This document shows, piece after piece, positions 38,204-50,700 of a stretch of DNA of 64,000 bases. The stretch covers positions 2,948,952 to 3,012,951 of the forward strand of contig CM060856.1 of NCBI GenBank assembly GCA_030737835.1, given 5' to 3'. Made by a program: the position numbers and the translations under genes. This stretch comes from Acorus gramineus. Its lineage: Eukaryota; Streptophyta; Magnoliopsida; Acorales; Acoraceae. How positions within the stretch are numbered: position 1 is the stretch's first letter; the number at the start of each line of letters is the position of its first letter. The notes beneath the pieces were generated by a model. It did not search any database and was not told where the DNA came from. It worked only from the letters and a program-made list of their open reading frames with translations.

Positions 38204-41200
38204 CTATTGGTGTTCATCCAGGTAAGTCTCTGCAAGTGCAGCGTGCAATGCTGCTCCAATGGGGAGGACATCCTCATCTAAAAAGAAATGCGGTGAATGG
38301 GGAGAGTGCACTGACCCAACTTTTTCATTTTGGATACCAATCCCAAACATCACACCTGGAATCAACTGTTGGTAGAATGCGAAGTCTTCACCTGCCATTA
38401 CCTTCTCAAGCTTCTTCAACTTCTCAGGACCAAGCAACAAAGCACCCACCCTCTCCACGTGCCTAACCAAAGCTTCGTCGTTCTCAACAGCTGGATATGC
38501 TGGATACTCATCTTCTTTCATGGAAACAAAGGCCCTGGACTGGTGTACGGATGCTTGGCCTTCTATTACCTGTCAGCAGATCCATTACAGTTTAATGAGC
38601 TTAGCATAATCTTCAAAGAAAAAAAAACTCTGCTAGAAAGTAAAATGATTATATAGACCAAATTTTTAGGATAAAATCTTTGTTGTCATATAGATTGGCA
38701 ATCCTTCTTTCAACCAAAAGAAAGGTCCATCAGGACATTTTTATTCCCTACGGAGTAGCTGCCCACTACAATAGTGTTTCTAATGCCTTACCTCTTGCAC
38801 CCTTCGCTGAAGTTGGTGCAGTCCTTTAGTAGTAAGACTCCGTAACGTGCCCCCAAATTCGATGACAGGAGGAATGACATTTAGTGCTTCCCCACCTTTG
38901 ACAAAAGTGACAGAAACCACCTTCAGCAGAAACAACATTTCAGACTACTTACAAAACAGAATTATATGCATCTATAAAAGACCACATTTATCATCAGGAA
39001 TTCACAAATGGAGACTATAGTTAGAGAAATCTACCATTTTATGATGCATGAACAGGATTATACTAGGAACGGAAGGCAAACAAAAAGAAATAATTACACC
39101 AGGATGTTTACAGGCAGTATAAAAAAAGCCATGATCAAGGTTTAAGACATGTAAAAGTGAACCCTTGCAGCATGAAATTTTATCTACAACTCAAGTTGAT
39201 TAAACTGATTAATTGAAAGTACCCATTGCTTGCACTTTTCTAACCACAAGCCGTAAAAGAAGAAAAAAATTGAAAAAACATGGTTAGCTTTGATCATATA
39301 ACATACATGGCTTTCAAGGGGGTCAGCTTCTCTGGAGACGAGCTGTTGCAGGGTCAAAATGGCAAATGATGCAGCAACAACTGGATCCACACTCATATGA
39401 GGACCTGCAGCATGTCCACCTTTCCCTTCAATTTTTGCTTCAAAAAAGCATACAGCAGCCTGGACAGGCCCTGGAAGGGAGGCTATGCTTCCAGTAGGTA
39501 ACCGATAGTCAACATGCATGCCGAATATCGCCTCAACTCCTTCAAGAGCACCTTCTTTTATCATGTGAAATGCACCTGCACCACCCTCCTCTGCGGGTTG
39601 GAAAATGAGTTTCACAGTTCCCTTCAATACCGATCACCAGGAATAGAGTTTAGAAATAACCATTACATTCCAATTAGTGTTATAGACCAACTTGGTAATC
39701 AATGTATAACTTCGAAGGACACAACATTTAATTGAACAAATATTTAGAAAAAAAACTTGTTAAGGAAAATATATTTGGAAGAAACTAACATTGATGAAAT
39801 GAATTAATCAAAATAAGATTAAAGTGCAGAATGGAGGAGCAATTTTAAGTGTCTATAATCATAAATCCCATCTTGCAAAATTCACACTGAGCCGGCAGAT
39901 GATTCCTTACCAAGCATGATGGTATTCACAAAGTCTAGTCAAGCTAATATTTTGTTGTAACTCGGCATAAAATAGCTTAAATTAGCATATAGAAAAGGTA
40001 AAAAAGGGTTCCACCATGCATTATATACATTATTCAACGGTTTTCTATGGTAGGACTAAAAATGGGGAAAATAGATAATCCAAAGATTATCAACAAGATC
40101 ATATTGCAGGGATGGTTAACTAAAAAAATTGTACATGCAAAGGGATGATGACAAGACAAGAGCGTGATATCCACAAGATCAAGTTCATTACTTGTGAACC
40201 TTAAGTTGCAAGAACAGAAAGTAAACATACAAAGGCATCTCTAACATGAACCATGGAAATGCTTACAGCTGTGACGAAATGGAATTATTTAACACACTGT
40301 CATTTTTCAAGATTAATTGTTTATATTGTGTCTGCCAGTGTAATTATTCATCAAACAGACAAATATCTAAGGGGGATGCATATATATATATAAAGAGTTC
40401 AGCTTTCACGAATCAAGTATGATTGGCTAAATGACCAGTTTCAGCATCTTAACATAGAAAGGCTCATTTTTCCATCACACACATACATATAAGATAAGAT
40501 CCAACAACAAAAGATATAAAGGCTAACTAATGAGAATAACATATATAGAGAAAGTATCTCCCCCATTCGAGATTCTATAGTAATTAAAATTGGTTCCTAA
40601 CATTGACAAGCTTTTCCCCAAGTGTCAAACTTCATCCGCTGGTTTTGAAGAACAAGAATGGTGAGCGAGGAGCGGAAGGAGGAGACTGGAACAAGAGCAT
40701 GAACCAGAGAGTGAAAGAGGTGTGACAAGGGTGTGGAGGATCATGCAGGGGACAAGGAATGGACCATGGTGCGAGGGTGACGCAAGGATGCGGAAAGGAG
40801 GGAATGGGAGGAGTTTGGTGGCGAGGGGGTGGGGAAAGAGGGTGAAAGTCCTAGATCTCCCTCCTAACCCTGGCATGTGGGAGACAACAGAAGTATGAAG
40901 GTGAAGGTTTCTCAGTCGTCAACACTGAAAATGTTCTCTCAAAAAAAAAAAAAAAAAAAGTTAAAATGTATGGGAAATGGTGGTCCAATCTGTCAAAGAC
41001 TAGGGTAGATCATGTGCAAGGGGCAACAGGATTTTGTATATAGGTGCGGGAGGGGGATTATGATTGAGAAATGATCACCTAGTTTTATTAGTGCGTACTT
41101 GGTAGACATCTCCTTTACCATGGCACCCTCCTTTTGGCAGTCCCACCATTGTTCTTTGCTTTGCTTGATCATTTTTCCTTGATAAAAAATAGGAAAATGT

Positions 41201-44200
41201 TAGGGAACAGTCCCGCGGACAGCTCCCACATGTTTTAATTTTTCTTTAAAAATAGTAAACATCGTCTAATGAAATACATGCTTTGATGAAAAGTAAATAT
41301 CACTTCATTTTGAATTGAATGAACTCATTTTTAACAAATGTAAAAAAAAAAATATATCAAGGCATATACCCTACCTAAGGAGGTATATAGTGTTGGGGAA
41401 CGGATTCACGGAAGCCAACAATAAAACTTGAAATCGAACACAAGAACGGAACACAATCACACGAAGAACACAAAAATACGTGGTTCGGCCTAGGTCTACA
41501 TCCACGGGACAAAAACAGAGAATCCACTATAATAGTTGAGATACAAAAAAGCCTTTCAAACTCTCTCATGGAGTTACCCTCTGTTAAACTTTCTCAGCCT
41601 CTCTTATATGGATCAACACATTTTGTCGGCCTATAACATGCCAAGTTTTACCCTGAAACCCTAGAGGAATTTATATAAATAAATAACTTCCTCTCCAAGT
41701 AATCTCCTAACAAACAAATTTGTTTCATTGATTTCATGAGATTCACTTTATATCTTAATTAAGATCAAATCTTGATTAATATACCAATTAGGTGTCCACC
41801 CTAATTTGATTTTATCATGGCCATCCGATGTTGATACACCGGATCGAGACATAATCCCAATAATATCCACCTTGGCTCATATCTGATAAACCCCGACTTC
41901 CACGAACCCTTTGAAGATTTATGTTGATGTCTCCACCTCGCTTTGCAGAAGTCCACTTGGCAAAAGAATTTTTCTTTCTTTGGAAGTCTACACCGCCGTA
42001 TCTTCAAGTTAGTATCTTGACTTGATAATCACGTGAATCTGTCGCATCCTCCATATGCATTTCTGAAGAAGGATCATCTGGACTCCACCTTGAACAAGCT
42101 ACACCAAAGCGCTCGCAAGCTCCAAATACCTGGACTCGCTTTTTACCTGAACCACCTGGGATGCCATTTGGGTTCAGAACGCCTTCTCTGTGTTGCGTCT
42201 CTGAAGAAGGATCTGGACTCCACCTTGAACAAGCTACACCACGCGCTCACGAACTCCGAATACCTAAACTCACTTTTTACCTGAACCACCTGGTACGCCA
42301 CTCGGGTTCAGAATGCCTGCTCTGTGCTGCATTGTTCCATCTTCTTCTTCTGCACGAACTGAGCATCCACATCATGTGCTTCGCATAGGCCACTTTGCAC
42401 TCGTCGTCACATGCCACCTCGCATCTCGCGTCTTCACACGTGCCTCCACATGTGTGCCTACGCGTCGACCCGCACCCACATCTGCACTTCACAACTGGCG
42501 TATACATACACGCGCTTCTCTGGATCTCGAGCATGCGCTTGTGTCTCCATGTGCCTCTGCTTGTCAACACCTCGCACCTGCACCCAAGTCCACGGAAGCA
42601 TCAAGTAGTTAGGCATTCATCCATGCTCTCTACATGGTTTTTTTTTTTTTTTTTTTTCTGTGTCGTGTCGTCGTTCTTTAGATCACGCAAAAAAAGACAC
42701 CTCATGTGTCCTATATCTACAAAACTCGCGAATAAGCACCTCATGTTCCCTAGATCTTTTGATCTCGCGAATAGGCACCCCCTAGGCCCTAGATCTTCAA
42801 ATCTCGTGAACAGACATCTCTTATGCCCTAGATTTTTAGATCTCGTTCTCTTAGGTTGGAACCTGAAGCTTTGATACCAATTGTTGAGGAACGGATTCAC
42901 GGAAGCCAACAATAAAACACAAAATCGAATACAAGAACGGAACACAATCATACAAGAACACAAAAATACGTGATTTGACCTAGACCTACATCTACAGGGT
43001 GAAAACAAAGAATCTACTATAATAGTTGAAAAAGCCTTATAAACTTTCTCATGGAATCACCTTTTCTTGAACGCTATTATATAGATAAATAACTTCATAT
43101 CCAAGTAATCTCCTACCAAACAAATCTGTTTCCCTGATTTTAGGAGATTCACGTCATATCTTAACTAAGATCAAATCTTAATTAACCTACCAATTAGGTG
43201 CCCACCCTAATTTGATTTCATCATGGCCATCCGATGTTTATACACTGGATCAAGACATAATCCCAACATATAGTTCACTGGATGACTAACAAGGTATATA
43301 TAGATAAATAACTTCCTATCCAAGTAATCTCCTAACAAACAAATTTGTTTCCCTGATTTTAGGAGATTCACGTCATATCTTAACTAAGATCAAATCGTAA
43401 TTAATCTACCAATTAGATGCCCACCCTAATTTGATTTCATCATGGCCATCCGATGTTGATACACTGGATCAAGACATAATCCCAACATATAGTTCACTGG
43501 ATGACTAACAAGGTATATGAGTACATTTAGAGCTGTAAATAGGACTGCATGAAAAACTAAGGTTCCCAACCTAAGGAATTCAAGCATGGATGCCTAAAAC
43601 TACAAATTATTCCCAAACTACTACCTAAAAAAACACCAAATAGAACAACCAAAAGTAATGCAGACCTTGATAGACTCCCTCCGGCGGTGAAGAAGCTTAG
43701 CGGCACCGAGGAGCATCGCGGTATGGGCATCGTGGCCACACCCATGCATCACGCCCTCCACTTGACTCTTGTGCTCCCACTCAACCATCTCCTTCAAAAC
43801 CCATCAACCCATCATTAATTCAACCACAAAAAACCATAATCCACAATATTAAAAATAAAAAATAAAAATAAAAAAAGAATCAATCGTTACGTGCAAGGGG
43901 AGTGCGTCCATGTCGGCACGGAGAGCGACGAAGGGAGGGGATCCGGAGCCGATGAGGGCGACGACGCCAGTGCGTGCGAAGGGGAAGGAGTAGTTGACGC
44001 CGAGGAGGTCGAGCTCCCGGCGGATCAAGGAGCTTGTGTTGTGTTCCTGGAAGCGGAGCTCAGGGTGGCGATGGATCTCCCTGCGCGTGGAGACCAACCA
44101 TGGCTTATCTTCATTGGCCCACCTGAGGAGGAGGTCTATGTTTGATGTTGGCGATGGTGGTGGAGGAGAAGCGTTGGAACGATGGGCTGCTGTTGATATG

Positions 44201-44280
44201 AGTGTGATTGCTAGTAGAAGAAGGAGCATCATATTCAGCTGGAGGTGGAGATGGGTGCTCTTCTTCAGCTCTACCACCAT
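38204..44280 (-). CDS. IAA-amino acid hydrolase, ILR1-like (M20D amidohydrolase), 5 exons
   Basis: Minus-strand exons 44280-43891, 43791-43666, 39621-39307, 38920-38792 and 38569-38204 join at phase 0 throughout to about 441 residues, the usual family length. The enzyme releases free auxin from amino-acid conjugates. Metal-site motifs are HGCGHDAH (Cys148, His150), QPAEEGG (Glu183, Glu184) and SPHSPHF near the C-terminus, with [10 protein letters not shown] in the dimerisation/lid domain. A hydrophobic run at residues 17-32 ([13 protein letters not shown]) marks a signal peptide. The start could be Met1 or Met17. The protein ends LDEHQ, without the HDEL/KDEL-type signal carried by several relatives. 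Intron 2 is 4.0 kb and contains an LTR element. Confidence 0.92.
41391..41862 (-). repeat. 3' LTR of the intronic LTR element (minus-strand sense)
   Basis: 472-bp copy ending AATCCCAATA beside the polypurine tract. It carries about 85 bp more than the other LTR (region 41575-41690). Confidence 0.75.
42063..42335. repeat. Tandem duplication, about 135 bp x 2, inside the LTR element
   Basis: CTCCACCTTGAACAAGCTACACC, TACCTGAACCACCTGG and GGGTTCAGAA recur at matching spacing in two head-to-tail copies. Confidence 0.75.
42680..42850. repeat. Tandem array, about 42 bp x 4, inside the LTR element
   Basis: Four drifting units of the type CCCTAGATCTTNNNATCTCG followed by CGAATAGGCACC. Non-coding. 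Confidence 0.65.
42882..43268 (-). repeat. 5' LTR of the intronic LTR element (minus-strand sense)
   Basis: 387-bp copy adjacent to the primer-binding site at 42869-42880. It ends ATCCCAACA and is followed by the TATAG target duplication. Confidence 0.75.
43078..43515. repeat. About 218-bp tandem duplication of LTR end plus flanking DNA
   Basis: The segment from TATATAGATAAATAACTTC through the LTR end, the TATAG duplication and TTCACTGGATGACTAACAAG is repeated once head to tail (43078-43294, 43295-43515). The copy includes host flank, so it arose after insertion. Confidence 0.75.
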
Positions 44281-44388
44281 TTTTGTCTCACTCTGAAGGT
44301 TTTGATTTCGTTCTTGGTATATTTTTGACTGGTCTCAATTTTTGAATGATTATACTATATCTAAAAAATGTGTTACAAGGTCAACAAC

Positions 44389-44472
44389 GGGGTGGTGGCG
44401 CAGTTGGCTAGCGCGTAGGTCTCATAGCTTAGAGTGATCCTGAGGTCGAGAGTTCGAGCCTCTCTCACCCCA
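44389..44472 (+). tRNA. tRNA-Met (elongator, anticodon CAT) with short intron
   Basis: The acceptor stem GGGGTGG pairs with TCACCCC, with discriminator A at 44472. The A box TGGCGCAGTTGG (44396-44407) and the B box GAGTTCGAGCC (44450-44460) are intact. The anticodon loop reads CTCATA and is interrupted by an intron of about 10 bases (GCTTAGAGTG) one base after the anticodon, where plant elongator tRNA-Met introns sit. A T-run terminator follows at 44479-44482. Confidence 0.95.
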
Positions 44473-44489
44473 CTTACATTTTAGTGGTT

Positions 44490-45916
44490 GGTAGTTTCTT
44501 TTTTTTTTTTTTTTTTCAAAATTCTCTTAGGACAATGTCTATGGAAAAATATATGCAACAAATAAATTATGAAAATATATATAAAAAAAAGAAGAACTCA
44601 AATTGCTCTATGTAAACTGTTTGAAATTTATATAATTCCCTGATTTTTTTTAAATGTTCATATAACCGCTTGAAAACACCTATGTAAATCTAAATAACCC
44701 TCTAAGTTAAACTTTTATTAACAGATGAAGAATATTCTATTTTGTTAACACTGAATAAAAATACAGTATACTAAAAACCCCTTATAATATATTGAAAATG
44801 AGGAAAACCTTATATACATAACGCTTTTATAGATAATTTTTCAAAGGGGTAAATCGTCATTTATAGATATTTTTTGCATTTTTAAAACATTATAAAAGGT
44901 TTTTGTTATATTATGTTTTCAATCAAAATATTCGCATTATAGTTCTAATCTGTCAACAAATTTTTTTATTGAAACGGTTATTTGAATTAAATAGGTGTTT
45001 TCAATGGGTTACATGAACTTTAGAAAAAACTAGAAAGTTATATAAATTTCATGCAGTTTATAGTGGGTTATTTGAATTTTTCCCATTAGAAAAACAAGTA
45101 ATTAAAAGATTCCTAGCCCGTTTGATTTGGTAATAAGGCTAGGAATAAGTGAGAATTAGTTAGAATAACCTCAAAATGAGTGTTTGGTAGTTTCTTTTGT
45201 TTTATTATTCAAAATTTTCTCTTAATCCAAGTGGGTCCTTCTCCACAAAGGACAATGTCTATGAAAAATATATGCAACAAATAAATTATGAAAATATATA
45301 TAAAAAAAAGAAGAACTCAAATTGCTCTATGTAAACTGTTTGAAATTTATATAATTCCCTGATTTTTTTTAAATGTTCATATAACCGCTTGAAAACACCT
45401 ATGTAAATCTAAATAACCCTCTAAGTTAAACTTTTATTAACAGATGAAGAATATTCTATTTTGTTAACACTGAATAAAAATACAGTATACTAAAAACCCC
45501 TTATAATATATTGAAAATGAGGAAAACCTTATATACATAACGCTTTTATAGATAATTTTTCAAAGGGGTAAATCGTCATTTATAGATATTTTTTGCATTT
45601 TTAAAACATTATAAAAGGTTTTTGTTATATTATGTTTTCAATCAAAATATTCGCATTATAGTTCTAATCTGTCAACAAATTTTTTTATTGAAACGGTTAT
45701 TTGAATTAAATAGGTGTTTTCAATGGGTTACATGAACTTTAGAAAAAACTAGAAAGTTATATAAATTTCATGCAGTTTATAGTGGGTTATTTGAATTTTT
45801 CCCATTAGAAAAACAAGTAATTAAAAGATTCCTAGCCCGTTTGATTTGGTAATAAGGCTAGGAATAAGTGAGAATAAGTGAGAATTAGTTAGAATAACCT
45901 CAAAATGAGTGTTTGG
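44490..45916. repeat. Near-identical tandem duplication, offset about 719-720 bp
   Basis: GACAATGTCTATG to GAGTGTTTGG at 44531-45187 recurs at 45251-45916. I see only one single-base indel near the start and one 10-base insertion (AATAAGTGAG) near the end. Such identity in non-coding DNA means a very recent duplication or an assembly artefact. The second copy runs on into a MITE (45836-46504). Confidence 0.85.
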
Positions 45917-46504
45917 AATACTGAAATACATGAGAATCTGTATACCAAAACTAACTGGTATAAAGTGGTATATAGATTACAACCAACCCCTGGAATTAAG
46001 TTATTTCAGGTTATTCAACCCAAAAGAATATGTAGATCCATTATCAAATCAAATGTTATCATCTCTTATAATTCAATTGTTATCATTTTTTACTTTTTAT
46101 AAATCTTTATCCACACCTTAATCACATTTTATCCAAACAACAAAAAATTTATTATTATATTTTCCAACAAGAATAATTCAAAACACAACTGGAACACCCT
46201 TACGCAACAAGAAATTGTTCACTTTGCCCTTTGGTGAACTCATGGTCTTAAAATGCGTCTTAGCATGTAAAAATTGTACTCATATATAATAACAGACTAT
46301 CTCTTCCCATGGTCCCATTATATGATATGGGACTAAACATGTAACTCTCACCCTCATTCAATCCATGGGTTTTTTGGGACTATTAAGCATCTTTTAATGG
46401 CTTGGGCTTCACAACAACTAAATAAAAAATTATTTTATCTTTATTTATACTTGAATAGCCATAAACTTTGTAATAACATAATTGTTTATCCAAATGGGGG
46501 CCTA
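45836..46504. mobile_element. MITE of the 'TGTTTGGATAA' family
   Basis: The left end GCCCGTTTGATTTGGTAATAA and the right end TTTATCCAAATGGGGGCC are inverted. The inner block TATAAAGTGGTATATAGATT to GGAATTAAGTTATTTCAGG matches the other copies in this window. Confidence 0.6.
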
Positions 46505-48930
46505 AAGTTCCTATGACTGAGATATATTACAAAAACACTTTCTGACTACTATAACTATTCCTCTTATGGATGATCATGAGAGCATGCAACTTATTTTCCA
46601 AAAAGCAATAGATAGGATTTGAAAATTGGTTTGGCAACACTTAAAGTGATTCTGTTTTTAATTTAATAGAAAGCACAAACACATTAACAAACGTATTCTA
46701 AAAATAAACTTAATTAAAAAGTTATTTATACCCTTTAATACAAAAATGTTTCTTGTTAAAAAACACAGAAAATGCACTTTCTAGAATTAAAATTTATTTA
46801 AGCCACTTTATTTAAAATCTTATTTTTTAAATGTGTTTCTAAATACTACATAATTAGTATAAGTATTAGTAGAGTCCCTAGTTCGAATAAATTTGAATAC
46901 TACAGTCTTAATATACCTCAAAGATAATAGGCGTCTAAACTTTTTTTGATGAACTTTTGGGCTTACTATTCCAATTACAAAATCAAAATAAATAATATCT
47001 GAATGTGATTACAAGAGAGAGGAAATGAAGAAAATAAAGGGTCGGGTTGGTAAGAAGTCAACCTAAGCCCAAGCTTTAAACTTTATAGTTATCTCATTTA
47101 TAGGAACTTTAAAAATCTTTTAATTACTTACCAAATTTTCTATATTCTCATAATTTATTTGTTGCATATTTTTTATGAGCATGTCGTAGTCCTTAGTTGG
47201 GGAATTTGTCATTTTGGAGGTGAGCGCTTCATTCCGTCTTAATGTAAGGGCTCTAAAAAAGTTGTTCGATAGTAGGTTCTTGATTCAGAATTTTCTCTTT
47301 CTCATATGGAAAAAAAAAATTATTCATTTTTTTCTGCAATGGTTGGGCTTAAAAGTCCAAAGTGCATCTGAATTTTTTTTTTCACTATGAATTTCATCTA
47401 TTTTTTCTGTGATAGAATACATTTTTCATATGTAAGAAAAATCCAGTTTTCCACTATTGAGCAAAACAATGCATAGAAAGAGTTCTTGCACATCAATATC
47501 CACGAGGGTTTTCTTAGTGGGGCAGTTATTACCACCCTATCAACTCTTCAATCCACCCCACATATATTTTTCTATACATTTAAAACAAAACAACCCACCC
47601 CTTCACATCCCAACCCATTTAGGAAAAAGTATGAGATAGATATGACATGTTGTTAGAATGTGTGTGAGAGCACTGGGTGAGATAATTTTTTTCAAAATGA
47701 CATAGATGAATATTTTTATCCATTAGCATAGATAAGTAAGATAAGCAATTCTAATATTTTCTTAGAATAGTTACCGGACATATTCTTAGTTTATTCAAAA
47801 ATGACTATTGAGTTTTATTCTCTAAAAATAAACAATTTTTTTCCGTATTTCCCCTTATTCCCTAGTTATATTTCAACTCAAATAGGGGGTTAAGAAAAAT
47901 GTAACGCACAATATTTTTTAGAGCTTCAAATGCAGTCCGTGTCCATTTCAATTTTTGAAAATAACACATCTTTTTCTTCTTCATTGCAAACCGTCTTCTT
48001 CTTTTTCATCGGTGACCTCGGCATTGGCATTCTAGGCATCAGTGTTCTCTTCCTTATCTAATGCATTAAACAATCTCCATAATAAGATTATTTTTTCTAT
48101 AGAATTTATCTATATATTAAATGAAAATATTTAAGTTTTCAATTTTGTTCTTTGTAATATTTTCATTTTCAATTTTATTTTTAATTTTTTATAATTTTTA
48201 TTTTTTTATTAAAGATAAGAATAGAAAAAAAAATGTCAATATATTAGAAGAATAATATGAGATATTTATCAAATCTATCTTATTGAATTACACAAAATTT
48301 AATGAAAAATAAATTTATAAAAATATTTTTCAACCCAAGGCAATAACAAAACTCAATTATTTAGTTGAGATACTTTTAAATTCTACATTTAAATATAGTT
48401 TATATCATTATGATTATTTTATCTATACATAAAATAAAATATTGTGCTATATGTTTTAGCATGCGCATAAAAATCATTCATATGCTAAACCATTATATCT
48501 TCTATGATCTTAAATTTTTATAAATTTTATATATCAACAAAATTTCTAACAAATTAATTAAAATTAATTAAAAAAATCTATATGACATGTTCACCAAATC
48601 ACATTTAAATTTAAATTTTTTTATAGTTTTAATATATATTTAAATGATTTTTAGATAACTATTGTTATTAGCATAACAAATGAGTATATTCATTTTTATT
48701 TTATTTTATTTCATTATTATTTTATTGGTGGGTTACTCTTAGAGATTTATTACATATCATATTATTTGGTGGGTTGAAGGGATATGGGTGGGGTTTATGT
48801 ATTTTGTTCTATTTTATTTATTTTACTATTAAAAAATTCATTTGAATTAAATGATTGAACATCAGATTATTTGTTTTATTTGATTTGATGGTCTTTTAGA
48901 TTTATTAACATATTATATTATTTATTAATT
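46505..48930. other. AT-rich intergenic stretch
   Basis: No coding exon or RNA gene was recognised. It is mostly long A/T runs. Confidence 0.4.
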
Positions 48931-48967
48931 TTATTTTCACGCACATCGTGCGAGGGTGAAGACCAGT
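48931..48967 (+). mobile_element. Possible decayed Helitron 3' terminus
   Basis: The perfect hairpin CGCAC-ATC-GTGCG (48940-48952) is followed 10 bases later by CCAGT, one base from the CTAGT-type Helitron end. No matching 5' end was located. Confidence 0.3.
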
Positions 48968-49436
48968 AGATTATCAATGGAAAATGCTAGACTCAATCCA
49001 ATTTCCATGCCAAATACAATCTATAATATATTTTATTTTTAAAAAATAGTATACTTCATCTAATGAAATACTTTTGTAAAATAAAATAAAATATACACTC
49101 TAATGAATTGGGTAGAGTCATTTATAAAATGCATAAATTTTTTTAATAAGTTATATACCTTGTTACAATTAGTACATGAGGTTAATGAGGTGTATGATAC
49201 TATATATGGGGCTGTAAAATGGATTGAGTGTAATAACGCTCATTATTTATACCACATACGATTTTGACACTTGCCCATTTGGATGGAGGGATACATAAGG
49301 GTGAATAAGGAACCTGTTTGTTTGAGTGGAAAAAATAAGTATTGCTATGCTAAATAAGTATGGAATAAAGTGGTTTAACTATAAAGTGATCCCTTGGAAT
49401 TGAGTTATTCCATCCAATCTATGTAAATGGTAGGGG

Positions 49437-50462
49437 TACAACTCAGGCGGGTTGAGTCGGGTTAGAGGGTTGTCTAAACCCAACCTGCAAGTTAAAGTAC
49501 CCAACCCAAACCTGACCCCAACCTGAAATAGCTAACCCGAACCCAAACCGTCCTTGAACCCGCCGGTTCGGGTTATGCTCGGGCTCAAGTTGGGCCGGGC
49601 AGGTTCGGGTTTGAGCTCGGGTTAATATAAACAACAATGCATTGAAAAATTATAAAATTTAATTTTAACTAACAAAAACCACACACTAGGAGCCCATTAA
49701 CAGCCCACTCGTACAATCCATCACAGGCCTAATCACAAGCATAACCAATTCTCATGAGATGATTCATCTCCGCCACCCAAAGCAACGCTCACCTCCGCTA
49801 TCAATGGTCCGTGGACCTCACCGAGCAGCAATCGCTGGTCTTCAACGCCGTCGTTCGCAACCATTCCGTCTTCATCACTGGCTCCGCTGACACCGGTCCT
49901 CCTCCACCACACCATTCAAATCCTCTGAAACACCCTCCCTGATCTACTCCGTCTTCGTCACCGCTTCCACCGGCATCGTCGTCACCACCTCCACTCCTTC
50001 ATCGGCCTCCTCGGAAGCCAATCCGCCGACCCCAACGAAGTCCTCCACGAGGTTCCTTGATGCTATGAGAGAAAATGAAGGAAACCAGGAGAGGACTTTT
50101 TTTGGGGGTTCTCTCACTCTCTGTTTTGTGAGAAAGAAGTGTTTTTGTAAGTTGTAATGGCAAGTCGGCAACCAAGGAGAGGAGTGGAGGAAAAGAGAAA
50201 TCTAGGTTACTTGGCTACAATGGGCAGTGATGATTTTATTTTGTAAAATTGGACGGTGTAGATGAAGGAGGGTGTTTCAAATGAAAAGGGTACTCTTCGG
50301 GTTTGAGTTGAATCCGACTAACCTGAACCACTAACCCGAACCCGACCCGAATTGGGTTCGGGTTATCTCGGGTTCAAGTCGGATTGAACCCGCTAGGGAA
50401 AAACTCCAACTTGAACCCGCCCATAAGTCAGGTTGGGTCGGGTTCAACCCGCCCAAGTTGCA
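49437..50462. mobile_element. TIR element rich in CGGGTT repeats carrying a captured gene piece
   Basis: The left end TACAACTCAGGCGGGTTG and the right end CAACCCGCCCAAGTTGCA are inverted copies. The next 150 bases on each side are dense CGGGTT/AACCCG repeats. The flanks TGGTAGGGG and TGGTACAAG (6 of 9 match) may be a worn 9-bp duplication. The interior holds a PIF1-like helicase fragment (49796-50057), so this resembles a Pack-type transposon. No transposase is present. Confidence 0.65.
49796..50057 (+). pseudogene. PIF1-type DNA helicase gene fragment, frame-broken
   Basis: In one frame the DNA reads RYQWSVDLTEQQSLVFNAVV then RNHSVFITGSADTG, matching the start of PIF1-family helicases including a damaged Walker A (GSAGTGK expected). 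A frame change gives VLLHHTIQIL, the first frame then gives YSVFVTASTGIVVT, and the shifted frame gives HLHSFIGLLGSQSADPNEVL. These segments are in the right order for helicase motifs I and Ia. About 260 bp remain, with stops and small deletions. It probably came from a host PIF1 gene rather than a Helitron, but I cannot prove it. Confidence 0.75.
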
Positions 50463-50700
50463 TGGTACAAGAGAGTTCTATATGCTAAATCGATTTTTCA
50501 CCACTTATACATAAAAGAGGTTCACATGGTTTTTTTTACATTTTCTAATTTTTTATCCACATCTTTGATTCACAATTTATTCATTTTTAATCAAATAACA
50601 AAAACTCATTATTACGTTTCTAAACAATAATTACTAAAAATACAAAAAAAAAGTGTATTCTATAGGTATAATTTTCTATTCCAAATAAACTAATACCTTC

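Larger units (their letters stand above)
41391..43268 (-). mobile_element. Non-autonomous LTR retrotransposon (TRIM/LARD-like) in the ILR1-like intron
   Basis: Direct repeats 41391-41862 (472 bp) and 42882-43268 (387 bp, internally deleted) begin TGTTG(G/A)GGAACGGATTC. They are flanked by a perfect 5-bp duplication TATAG (41386-41390 and 43269-43273). Read on the minus strand, the LTR ends CAACA and is followed by TGGTATCAAAGC, a near-perfect initiator-tRNA-Met primer site (42869-42880). A purine-rich AAGGTGGATAT precedes the other LTR. The 1-kb interior has no polyprotein. Hence it moved with borrowed enzymes. Confidence 0.85.
49315..50700. mobile_element. MITE of the 'TGTTTGGATAA' family, interrupted by another element
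   Basis: The left part is CTGTTTGTTTGAGTGG to TTGGAATTGAGTTATTCCATCC (49315-49427). The right part resumes at 50463 and runs to the CTAATACCTTCATCTAAACA end. The gap is filled by the element at 49437-50462. Confidence 0.55.

Noticed and set aside
42313..42874. Overlapping frames of 99-159 residues in the ILR1-like intron
   Set aside because: Inside a non-autonomous LTR element with tandem repeats. His/Thr/Ser-rich composition, no retroviral-type domain.
43891..44296. Plus-strand frames of 84 and 100 residues
   Set aside because: Antisense shadows of ILR1-like exon 1.
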